Part shown: one piece after another, positions 1 through 6,366 of the stretch | How the letters are laid out: the number at the start of each line of letters is the position of its first letter | Position numbering within the stretch: the first letter of the stretch is position 1 | Source of the DNA: Chitinophagaceae bacterium | GTDB lineage: Bacteria; Bacteroidota; Bacteroidia; Chitinophagales; Chitinophagaceae | DNA: 23,143 nucleotides | Assembly: GCA_003456175.1 (NCBI GenBank) | Contig: DMPB01000017.1 | Coordinates: forward strand, 3,852-26,994 | Direction: 5' to 3' | Made by a program: the position numbers and the translations under genes | The notes under the pieces: generated by a model | Seen by the model: the letters and a program-made list of their open reading frames with translations, nothing else | Told to the model about the DNA's origin: nothing | The model's database searches: none

Positions 1-645
1 GCTGCGCTTACAGGCCTGCCTTTTGAAACAGCAGAAAACAAATTCGAAGCGTTGGCAGCTCACGATGCCATCGTAGAAGCGCATGGTGCGTTGAAAACAG
101 TAGCCGTAAGCCTTATGAAAATTGCTAACGATATCCGCATGTTATCGTCGGGGCCACGCTCAGGTATTGGCGAAATTTTCATACCCGATAACGAGCCAGG
201 AAGCTCTATTATGCCGGGCAAGGTTAACCCAACCCAATGTGAGGCACTTACTATGATTGCAGCACAGGTATTAGGTAACGACGTTGCTATTAATATTGGT
301 GGTGCTAATGGCCACTTCGAACTAAACGTGTTCAAGCCGGTAATGATTTATAACTTCTTGCACAGTGCCCGCTTAATTGGCGATGGCTGTGTAAGCTTTA
401 ACGATAAATGTGCAGAAGGTATTGAACCGCTGCACGATAACATCAAAAAACACGTTGATAATAGTTTAATGTTGGTAACTGCTTTAAACACCAAAATAGG
501 CTACTACAAAGCAGCCGAAATTGCACAAACAGCCCACAAAAACGGCAGTACTTTAAAAGAAACTGCTGTTGCACTTGGTTATCTTACCGCTGAAGAATTT
601 GACCAATGGGTAATTCCGGGTAATATGGTTGGCGACATTAAGTAA
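1..645 (+). CDS. fumC: Class II fumarate hydratase, C-terminal part (5' end outside window)
   Basis: Fumarase of the TCA cycle, converting fumarate and water to L-malate; a soluble iron-independent homotetramer. The reading frame is open from base 1, so the gene starts before the window. The superfamily signature [16 protein letters not shown] lies near bases 199-246; in this family it holds the catalytic serine loop. The sequence around it ([12 protein letters not shown] before, [14 protein letters not shown] after) is typical of FumC rather than aspartase or argininosuccinate lyase. The C-terminal helical domain ends at a TAA stop. A strong hairpin follows about 30 bases later. Roughly the last 214 residues of a protein usually near 465 are present. 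There is no sign of a frameshift. Confidence 0.95.
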   Translation, partial: AALTGLPFETAENKFEALAAHDAIVEAHGALKTVAVSLMKIANDIRMLSSGPRSGIGEIFIPDNEPGSSIMPGKVNPTQCEALTMIAAQVLGNDVAINIGGANGHFELNVFKPVMIYNFLHSARLIGDGCVSFNDKCAEGIEPLHDNIKKHVDNSLMLVTALNTKIGYYKAAEIAQTAHKNGSTLKETAVALGYLTAEEFDQWVIPGNMVGDIK

Positions 646-675
646 GCTACACTTACGTGTAAATGATTGCAATAT

Positions 676-703
676 AAAAGCCCCGTTATCAAGCGGGGCT
701 TTT
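676..703 (+). terminator. Terminator hairpin after fumC
   Basis: A perfect 10-bp stem, AAAAGCCCCG pairing with CGGGGCTTTT, encloses an 8-base loop. The right arm ends in TTTT, so it reads as an intrinsic terminator for fumC. Because the left arm starts with AAAA it could work in both directions. Confidence 0.85.
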
Positions 704-1138
704 GCTTGCCTACTATTATCTATCTATACAATAATTACGCTACGTGAGTAATTATCCCAACATCTACCCTTTTATCCCATCATTTCGCCACTCATCACAC
801 ATACATTGCCAATAGTATGGATGTACTTACCAATCATCCCGATTGCACTAGGTGCATGAATAGCCGTAGGTATATCTTTGACACTTCAAACTAATCAGCG
901 CTGCGGCGCACTATTATGACTGCTTATATTGCTTCGTTATTATTCAATTTTCGCCAAAGAGTGAAACCACCAGAAGCATAATTTATTCATCTCATTTTAT
1001 TATTTCTTGTTGTTGTTGGCTGCATGTTGGCTTACATGTATAGCCGGTAATACTTGCTTTGCTGCTTATCCAATAGCACAAGACTTAATATTCTATTTAC
1101 CGTAAGGTATTATAATTTCATATCATAAATTTTATAAC
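704..1138. other. Gene-free stretch of about 435 bases
   Basis: I find no credible coding frame, RNA gene or mobile-element end here. The visible signals are a small dyad (ATAATTAC at 731-738 against GTAATTAT at 748-755), a TATCTTTG box at 873-880 that matches the Bacteroidota -7 consensus but has no well-spaced -33 partner, and one copy of the 14-base repeat at 1095-1108, about 30 bases before the flotillin start. It probably holds the promoter and a long leader for the SPFH gene; that is inference. Confidence 0.5.
1095..1108 (+). repeat. 14-base GNRA-loop repeat, A-type copy
   Basis: An exact ATTTACCGTAAGGT copy lies 30 bases upstream of the SPFH start codon. It stands alone, with no inverted partner nearby. 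It can fold as ACC-GTAA-GGT. Confidence 0.8.
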
Positions 1139-3055
1139 ATGACATCGTTCTTATGGAGCTATGGATGGCTCTTTGTATTAATGCTAGCATTGATTTTGTA
1201 CAAACAAGTTTTGCGGATTTTCTTTGGTATGGTGATTGTACCCGAAGATAAAATTGGCTTAGTTACGAAAAAATTTGTGCTCTTTGGTGAACCTAAAGCC
1301 CTACCCGATGGGCGTATTATTGCTACTAAAGGTGAAGCGGGCTTTCAAGCTACAACACTAGCCCCTGGCTTGTATTGGTGGATGTGGCCTTGGCAATATG
1401 GTATTGACATGCATTCGTTCACGGTAATTCCGGAGGGTAAAATTGGCTTAGTACTTTCAAACGATGGTGCTGAACTTCCAACAGGTAATATTTTAGCTCG
1501 AAAAGTAGAGTGTGATAACTTTCAAGACACAACTGCATTTCTTAGTAATGGTGGACAAAAAGGTAGACAAACACATGTGTTAACACCAGGTACCTACCGT
1601 ATTAACACCTTTGCTTTTACTGTTACCATTGCAGAAATGACCATCATCAATGAAAATAAGGTGGGTGTTGTTACGACTTTAGATGGTGAACCATTACCTA
1701 GTAATCAAATTGCTGGTAGGCATATTGAAGGGCATAACAACTTCCAAGACGTTGATAGCTTCTTGGTACACGGGGGTAATAGAGGCTTACAACCACAAGT
1801 AATTTTAGCAGGTAGCTACTATATTAATCCATGGGCTATTCAAATTGAGGAAATTTGGATGACAGAAGTACCTATTGGTAATGTTGGTGTGGTAATCAGC
1901 TATATCGGAGAGGAAGGAACCGACTTAACAGGCGATGGGTTTAAGCATGGCAATATTGTAAGTAAAGGCTTTAAAGGTGTGTGGATGGAACCTTTAGGTC
2001 CGGGTAAATATCCCGTTAATAAATATACCATGAAGGTTGAATTGGTACCTACCACAAACTTAGTACTCAATTGGGCCAATGCTCGCAGTGAAGCACATGC
2101 CCTTGATAAGAACCTAAGTACTATTACAGTGCGTAGTAAAGATGGTTTCCCTTTTAACCTAGATGTAGCACAGATTATACACGTACCAGCCAATGAAGCT
2201 CCTAAGGTAATTGCACGTTTTGGTAGCATGACCAATTTAGTAAGTCAGGTACTAGAACCAACTATTGGTAACTACTTCCGTAACTCTGCTCAAGACAGTG
2301 ATGTGATTTCGTTCTTAACAACACGTAAAGAACGCCAACAAGCCGCTAAAAATCATATCAAAGAAGTATTAGATGAGTATAATGTTTATGCAGTAGACAC
2401 TTTAATTGGTGATATTGTTCCGCCCGAAGCACTCATGAAAACCTTAACGGATCGCAAAATTGCTGAGGAAGAACAAAAAACCTATCAAACCCAACGTATG
2501 GCACAAGAGCAGCGCCAAGGAGTTGAAAAAGAAACGGCTATTGCTGATATGCAGAAAGAAATTGTAAAAGCGCAACAAAGTGTAGAAATTGCACAGCGTA
2601 CCGCCGATGCAGCCGTTAAAAAAGCTGAGGGTGATGCTACTAGTTTAAAACTGCAAGTAAATGCCGAAGCTGAGGCCACAAAAATGCGAGCTATCGCTGA
2701 AGCAGAAGCTACTAAAGCTAGAGCCGGAGCACAAGCAGAAGCTACCAAACTAAATGCTTCTGCCGATGCTGAACGTATTTCAAAAACGGGCCTAGCAGAA
2801 GCCGAAAAAATCATGGCAATTGGTAAGAGTACCGCCGAAGCCTACGAATTACAAGTAAAAGCTATGGGTAACGATAACTTCACTCGATTCAAAATAACGG
2901 AAGCCATTGGTAAAGAAAACATAAAAATAATTCCAGATGTTTTAATTAGTGGCGGCAATGGCACCGATGGAAGCATTAGTGGCTTGCTCGGTTTGAAATT
3001 AATGGATATGCTTCAAGATAAAAATACACTTGAAACACAATCTACTAATAGCTAA
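1139..3055 (+). CDS. Large SPFH/flotillin-like membrane protein
   Basis: A 638-residue protein of the SPFH (band 7/flotillin) superfamily, which forms membrane-bound oligomeric scaffolds and affects membrane fluidity and the placing of other proteins. Residues about 4-35 are a strongly hydrophobic anchor. Three related segments with IGLV/VGVV cores and PGxY turns follow (about 30-250), then the SPFH core (about 280-420). From about 440 to 590 there is a long Ala/Glu/Lys-rich coiled coil with repeated AEAEATK units, typical of flotillins. The tail has a Gly-rich turn and a short amphipathic end. It is longer than ordinary flotillins and nearer in plan to the YqiK-like group. It is followed by a GC-rich hairpin and three plus-strand genes that include a YgiC homologue, a known type of partner. 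ATG start; no Shine-Dalgarno. Confidence 0.85.
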   Translation: MTSFLWSYGWLFVLMLALILYKQVLRIFFGMVIVPEDKIGLVTKKFVLFGEPKALPDGRIIATKGEAGFQATTLAPGLYWWMWPWQYGIDMHSFTVIPEGKIGLVLSNDGAELPTGNILARKVECDNFQDTTAFLSNGGQKGRQTHVLTPGTYRINTFAFTVTIAEMTIINENKVGVVTTLDGEPLPSNQIAGRHIEGHNNFQDVDSFLVHGGNRGLQPQVILAGSYYINPWAIQIEEIWMTEVPIGNVGVVISYIGEEGTDLTGDGFKHGNIVSKGFKGVWMEPLGPGKYPVNKYTMKVELVPTTNLVLNWANARSEAHALDKNLSTITVRSKDGFPFNLDVAQIIHVPANEAPKVIARFGSMTNLVSQVLEPTIGNYFRNSAQDSDVISFLTTRKERQQAAKNHIKEVLDEYNVYAVDTLIGDIVPPEALMKTLTDRKIAEEEQKTYQTQRMAQEQRQGVEKETAIADMQKEIVKAQQSVEIAQRTADAAVKKAEGDATSLKLQVNAEAEATKMRAIAEAEATKARAGAQAEATKLNASADAERISKTGLAEAEKIMAIGKSTAEAYELQVKAMGNDNFTRFKITEAIGKENIKIIPDVLISGGNGTDGSISGLLGLKLMDMLQDKNTLETQSTNS

Positions 3056-3059
3056 AATA

Positions 3060-3080
3060 TGGGGCGGCTTAGCCGCCCCA
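3060..3080 (+). terminator. GC-rich hairpin after the SPFH gene
   Basis: A 9-bp perfect stem (TGGGGCGGC against GCCGCCCCA) has a 3-base TTA loop and starts 5 bases after the stop codon. There is no T-run after it, so termination may be partial and the lipoprotein and YgiB/YgiC-type genes downstream could receive read-through. Confidence 0.7.
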
Positions 3081-3131
3081 CAAGCAAAAACCATCCAGAA
3101 AGTATTTAATTTGATACATCAACATAAACAC

Positions 3132-3455
3132 ATGTCACGTATTACAACTACTACCCTAGCTGCAATATTGCTAGTACTATTTAGCTGCAACGATAAAAAT
3201 GAAGATATTACGGAAGATGTTAACCGTAAAGGAGCTGTTGAAAGCAGCATGAGTGTTGAACATATTGATAGCCTGCACGACCTACTCATTACCAAACATA
3301 CCGTTTGGCACAATGGAGCCGTTGCAAGGGTATTTGAACATAGAGATACCTTACCGGCTCTCGGCGATACACTCACTGAAGCTGAAAACAACGAAGGCGA
3401 TACCAAACAAATTCTAGTGAAAAAAGATTATGAAATTTTCATTACCATTAAGTAA
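3132..3455 (+). CDS. Small lipoprotein of unknown function
   Basis: A 107-residue protein that I cannot assign to a family. I chose the ATG at 3132 over an in-frame ATG at 3030, because 3030 lies inside the SPFH gene and would translate through the terminator hairpin. From 3132 the protein begins with a classic lipoprotein signal (hydrophobic stretch, then lipobox LFSC with Cys19), so it is probably lipid-anchored. The mature part is hydrophilic, Asp/Glu-rich and ends in a beta-like segment (YEIFITIK). It lies 14 bases before the YgiB-like gene, so the two and the ligase after them look co-transcribed. Its place in an SPFH/YgiB/YgiC cluster suggests a role at the envelope, but nothing in the sequence shows a reaction. 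Confidence 0.7.
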   Translation: MSRITTTTLAAILLVLFSCNDKNEDITEDVNRKGAVESSMSVEHIDSLHDLLITKHTVWHNGAVARVFEHRDTLPALGDTLTEAENNEGDTKQILVKKDYEIFITIK

Positions 3456-3469
3456 CTACGCAACAACAC

Positions 3470-3814
3470 ATGAAAAAATCTAAACATATAGAACTAGTAT
3501 TAATTACCGCAGCACTGGCAAGCTGTAACCAACCCAAATACAAAAACAACGAGTGGGAAAGCGGTAACAAAACCTATGTTCGTGCCGATAGCACAGCACC
3601 ATATACGCGTACACATTACCACGGTGGTGGTGTAGGCCGCTGGTTCTATGCCTTCAGACCTTATGGCGAGTATAACAGTTTTCAAAATGGCTACAGTAAA
3701 GCTGGTTATTATTCTAACGCTATCAGCGAAAAAAGCAACATTGGTTATAACAACAATAAATTCGGCATTGTACGTGGCGGCTTTGGTCGTAGCTCTTACA
3801 GTGCTAGTAGCTAA
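3470..3814 (+). CDS. YgiB-like (DUF1190-like) lipoprotein
   Basis: A 114-residue lipoprotein with signal peptide and lipobox LASC (Cys19). The mature chain is rich in Gly, Tyr, Asn and Ser, and carries an HYHGGGVGRWFYAF segment. It ends in RGGFGRSSYSASS. The RGGFG motif near the C-terminus is, as I recall it, also a hallmark of E. coli YgiB (DUF1190), whose gene sits directly before ygiC. Here too the next gene is a clear YgiC homologue, 71 bases downstream. The rest of the chain is much shorter than YgiB, so the family call rests on one motif, the lipobox and the gene order. Function is unknown; in this setting it may be a partner or substrate of the ligase. Confidence 0.6.
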   Translation: MKKSKHIELVLITAALASCNQPKYKNNEWESGNKTYVRADSTAPYTRTHYHGGGVGRWFYAFRPYGEYNSFQNGYSKAGYYSNAISEKSNIGYNNNKFGIVRGGFGRSSYSASS

Positions 3815-3853
3815 GCATTTACCGTAAGGTGATAACTGCCTTACGGCAAATGC
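3815..3853 (+). repeat. Inverted pair of 14-base repeats between ygiB-like and ygiC-like genes
   Basis: An A-type copy (ATTTACCGTAAGGT, 3817-3830) faces a G-type copy in reverse (GCCTTACGGCAAAT, 3838-3851) across a 7-base gap. With the flanking GC/GC the two arms can form a 15-bp stem with one A-C mismatch. It begins right after the TAA of the upstream gene. It could slow or terminate transcription or set an mRNA boundary inside the operon. Confidence 0.8.
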
Positions 3854-3885
3854 TAACGCTATCAATATTATTTTAATATTATTAC

Positions 3886-5019
3886 ATGCAACGACATATT
3901 ATTACGCCGCGACATCAATGGCAACATGCGGTGGAAAAATTAGGCTTTGGCTTTCACACACATCCCATAGCCTATTGGGATGAATCAACAGCCTACAGCT
4001 TTTCTATGAACGAAATAGTGGCATTAGAAAAAGCCACATCAACACTTTGGGATATGTGCCTTAGTGCAGTACAACACATTATTGATGAAGAACGCTACAC
4101 GCAGCTAAGCGTACCAACAACAGCAATACACCTCATAGAAAAAAGTTGGCAAGAAGATCATCCGTCTATTTACGGACGCTTCGATTTGTGCTATAAAAAC
4201 AATGAAATCAAACTTTTAGAATTCAATGCCGATACACCTACAAGCTTATTTGAAGCTGGTATTGTGCAATGGTTTTGGCTAAAAGATATTGATGCCAATA
4301 AAGATCAATTCAATAGCATACACGAAAAACTGATTGATTATTGGAAGTATCTTAAAAACTATCTGCATAACGATACACTTTATTTTACCTGCTTAAAAGA
4401 AACGCTTGAAGACCTTACAAATACAGAGTATCTACGCGATTGTGCTATACAAGCGGGGCTTCGTACCGAGCTTATTTTTATAGATGATATCGGATGGGAT
4501 GCAGCACAAAGCCGATTTGTAGATGAAGCAGGCAATACCATTAAAAATATTTTTAAACTATATCCATGGGAATGGCTACTAACTGATGAATTTGGCCGCA
4601 ATATTACCCTCGATGCACAAAGAACTTTTTGGATAGAACCTGCATGGAAAATGCTATTAAGTAACAAAGGTATTTTACCCATTTTATGGGAGCTGTATCC
4701 TAACCATCCGTTGTTGTTACCAGCTTACTTCAATCCAGAGCCATTGCAACAATATGTGAAAAAGCCTATGCTATCGCGTGAGGGAGCGAATGTTCAGCTG
4801 TTCGATGGCAACCATACCATTGCAGCCACAGAAGGCATGTATGGTAAGGAAGGTTTTATTTATCAAGACTTATGTACCCTACCCGATTTTAATGGTAACT
4901 ATCCGGTTATTGGCAGTTGGGTTATTGGGCAAGAACCCGCAGGCATTGGCATTAGAGAAGCTAACCAACTTATTACCAACAACGAAAGCCGCTTTGTTCC
5001 GCATTATATTGTAGACTAG
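3886..5019 (+). CDS. ygiC: Glutathionylspermidine synthase-family ATP-grasp ligase (YgiC type)
   Basis: A 377-residue ATP-grasp amide ligase homologous to E. coli YgiC/YjfC, related to the synthetase domain of glutathionylspermidine synthase. The match extends along the whole chain: GFxFH near residue 21, YGRFD (96-100), the strongly conserved LEFNADTPTS (111-120), FIDDIG near 200, LFKLYPWEW-like near 222, IEPAWK and NKxxLPxLWE near 250-270, KPxxSREGANV (about 293-303), and GSWxxxxxPAGIGIRE (about 345-360). The family joins a carboxylate to an amine using ATP; the substrate of the YgiC branch is not established. The tripeptide-amidase half of bifunctional GspS is absent, as in YgiC. It is the last gene of the SPFH/lipoprotein/YgiB-like cluster. 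The stop codon abuts an inverted repeat pair. Confidence 0.92.
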   Translation: MQRHIITPRHQWQHAVEKLGFGFHTHPIAYWDESTAYSFSMNEIVALEKATSTLWDMCLSAVQHIIDEERYTQLSVPTTAIHLIEKSWQEDHPSIYGRFDLCYKNNEIKLLEFNADTPTSLFEAGIVQWFWLKDIDANKDQFNSIHEKLIDYWKYLKNYLHNDTLYFTCLKETLEDLTNTEYLRDCAIQAGLRTELIFIDDIGWDAAQSRFVDEAGNTIKNIFKLYPWEWLLTDEFGRNITLDAQRTFWIEPAWKMLLSNKGILPILWELYPNHPLLLPAYFNPEPLQQYVKKPMLSREGANVQLFDGNHTIAATEGMYGKEGFIYQDLCTLPDFNGNYPVIGSWVIGQEPAGIGIREANQLITNNESRFVPHYIVD

Positions 5020-5020
5020 T

Positions 5021-5056
5021 ACCTTACGGTAAATGGATACGCATTTACCGTAAGGT
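5021..5056. repeat. Perfect inverted pair of A-type 14-base repeats
   Basis: ACCTTACGGTAAAT (5021-5034) and its exact reverse complement (5043-5056) are separated by GGATACGC. The 14-bp stem starts two bases after the ygiC-type stop codon. It is the most complete copy in the window; the copy at 6331 carries a closely similar linker but has lost the second arm. Confidence 0.9.
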
Positions 5057-5066
5057 TTCACACCAT

Positions 5067-5101
5067 AAACAGATGGCCGCCCTTCGGGCGGCCATCTGTT
5101 T
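5067..5101. terminator. Bidirectional terminator between the ygiC-type gene and queA
   Basis: A perfect 16-bp stem (5067-5082 against 5086-5101) with a TTC loop has outer pairs AAA/TTT and a GC-rich core (GGCCGCCC). It sits between two converging genes, so it can serve both. It ends 23 bases from the queA stop. Confidence 0.9.
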
Positions 5102-5123
5102 ATAAGTTAAATACAAATTACTA

Positions 5124-6173
5124 CTATACAATCAACATAGCATCGCCATAAGTAAAGAAGCGATACTTGTCTTTAATAGCTTTATCGTATGCTTCTACGG
5201 TTAAATCGTAACCTGCAAAAGCACAAGTCATAATGTACAAACTTGTTTTGGGCAGATGAAAATTGGTAACCATGCTATCGGCTACGCTAAAATCGTACGG
5301 TGGGTGAATAAAGTTATTCGTCCAACCTTCGCTCGGCTTCAATAAATGGCTAGCAGTGAAACTAGTTTCTAAGCATCGCATGGTGGTAGTACCAATACTA
5401 CAAATACGCTTACCTAAATCTTTAGCACGGTTCACAATACGGCAAGCTTCTTCAGTTATCTGGTAGTACTCAGCATCCATTTTATGCTTGCTTAAGTCTT
5501 CTACTTCAATAGGCCTAAAAGTACCTAAGCCAGTGTGCAAGGTTACTTCGGCAAAGCGAATACCTTTAATTTCACAACGCTTAATCAACTCTTTGCTAAA
5601 GTGCATACCGGCAGTAGGCGCAGCAACGGCACCTTCGTGCTTGGCATATACCGTTTGATAACGCTCACGATCTTCATCATCGGGCTTACGCTTAATGTAT
5701 TTAGGCAATGGAGTTTCACCTAAAAATTCAAGCATTTTTTTGAAACTCTCATCGTCATCGTCCCATAAAAATTTAATGGTACGGCCACGACTAGTAGTGT
5801 TATCAATTACTTCTGCTACAAGCTCATCGTTATCGCCGAAATACAATTTGTTACCAACACGAATTTTTCTTGCGGGATCAACAATTACATCCCATAAGCG
5901 ATTAGGCTTATTTAATTCGCGGAGCAAAAACACTTCAATTTTGGCACCTGTTTTTTCTTTTCGACCATACATACGTGCGGGGAACACTTTAGTGTTGTTC
6001 ACTACAAACGTGTCTTTGTCATCAAAATAATCGAGAATGTCTTTGAAGGTTTTGTCTTCAATTTTGCCCGTTTTGCGATGAACCACCATCAAACGGCTGT
6101 CTTCGCGTCGCTTCGTTGGGTTTTGAGCAATTAAATTCAGAGGCAGGTCGAACTTGAACTGAGAAAGCTTCAT
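5124..6173 (-). CDS. queA: S-adenosylmethionine:tRNA ribosyltransferase-isomerase
   Basis: QueA transfers and isomerises the ribosyl part of SAM onto 7-aminomethyl-7-deazaguanine in tRNA, forming epoxyqueuosine in the queuosine pathway; it is cytosolic. The protein starts [19 protein letters not shown], the usual N-terminus of the family, and contains [54 protein letters not shown] and [13 protein letters not shown], all characteristic. The frame is open 45 codons further upstream, but that extension has no family similarity, so I use the ATG at 6173. This gives 349 residues, the normal length. A -7-like box TATTTTTG at 6271-6278 (minus strand) implies a leader of about 90 bases, which contains a small hairpin. 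Confidence 0.95.
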   Translation of the reverse strand: MKLSQFKFDLPLNLIAQNPTKRREDSRLMVVHRKTGKIEDKTFKDILDYFDDKDTFVVNNTKVFPARMYGRKEKTGAKIEVFLLRELNKPNRLWDVIVDPARKIRVGNKLYFGDNDELVAEVIDNTTSRGRTIKFLWDDDDESFKKMLEFLGETPLPKYIKRKPDDEDRERYQTVYAKHEGAVAAPTAGMHFSKELIKRCEIKGIRFAEVTLHTGLGTFRPIEVEDLSKHKMDAEYYQITEEACRIVNRAKDLGKRICSIGTTTMRCLETSFTASHLLKPSEGWTNNFIHPPYDFSVADSMVTNFHLPKTSLYIMTCAFAGYDLTVEAYDKAIKDKYRFFTYGDAMLIV

Positions 6174-6217
6174 GTGTCTATCAAAGTTTTTTGAATAGCC
6201 AGCATGTATTATTCGCA

Positions 6218-6235
6218 GCCGCCTTACGGGGCAGC
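6218..6235 (-). other. Small hairpin in the queA leader
   Basis: On the minus strand GCTGCC pairs with GGCGGC (one G-T pair) around a CCGTAA loop. The centre CCCGTAAGG resembles the 14-base repeat but lacks its ATTT and its matched closing pair, so it is at most a decayed copy. I see no queuosine riboswitch pattern here. Confidence 0.4.
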
Positions 6236-6270
6236 GTACAATCATGTTACGGCATGATGATAAAAGTGTG

Positions 6271-6278
6271 CAAAAATA
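6271..6278 (-). promoter_or_regulatory. Probable -7 box for queA
   Basis: The minus strand reads TATTTTTG, an exact match to the Bacteroidota TAnnTTTG box. A TTG lies 16 bases upstream, slightly short for the usual spacing. Confidence 0.5.
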
Positions 6279-6330
6279 GGGTTTCGAGGTATAGCAACCG
6301 AAACCCAATTAAAAAATATATGGTATCGCT

Positions 6331-6344
6331 ACCTTACGGTAAAT
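6331..6344 (-). repeat. 14-base repeat, A-type copy between the TonB receptor gene and queA
   Basis: The plus strand reads ACCTTACGGTAAAT followed by GAATACGCAT, matching the linker of the full inverted pair at 5021-5056 but without the second arm. It appears to be a half-element left after decay. On the minus strand it lies just after the TonB receptor stop, followed by a 4-bp stem (GGTA/TACC, 6322-6333) and a T-rich run, a possible weak terminator. Confidence 0.75.
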
Positions 6345-6366
6345 GAATACGCATACAAACAAGTAC

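Noticed and set aside
60..335. Antisense frame opposite fumC
   Set aside because: It lies wholly inside a strongly conserved enzyme gene and has no features of its own.
2485..2814. Antisense frame of 109 codons under the SPFH coiled coil
   Set aside because: It is the mirror of the Ala/Glu repeat codons; composition is Ser/Ala-rich with no domain and no start signal.
3030..3131. Longer start for the small lipoprotein
   Set aside because: It would begin inside the SPFH gene, pass through a terminator hairpin and bury the lipoprotein signal.
3500..3865. Antisense frame of 121 codons over the YgiB-like gene
   Set aside because: The plus-strand frame has a lipobox and fits the operon; the antisense one has no recognisable feature.
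6174..6270. PreQ1 riboswitch ahead of queA
   Set aside because: The leader has one small hairpin but I see no A-rich pseudoknot tail with the expected spacing.
6174..6308. N-terminal extension of queA
   Set aside because: The family starts at MKLSQF-type sequence; the extension covers the promoter box and leader hairpin.
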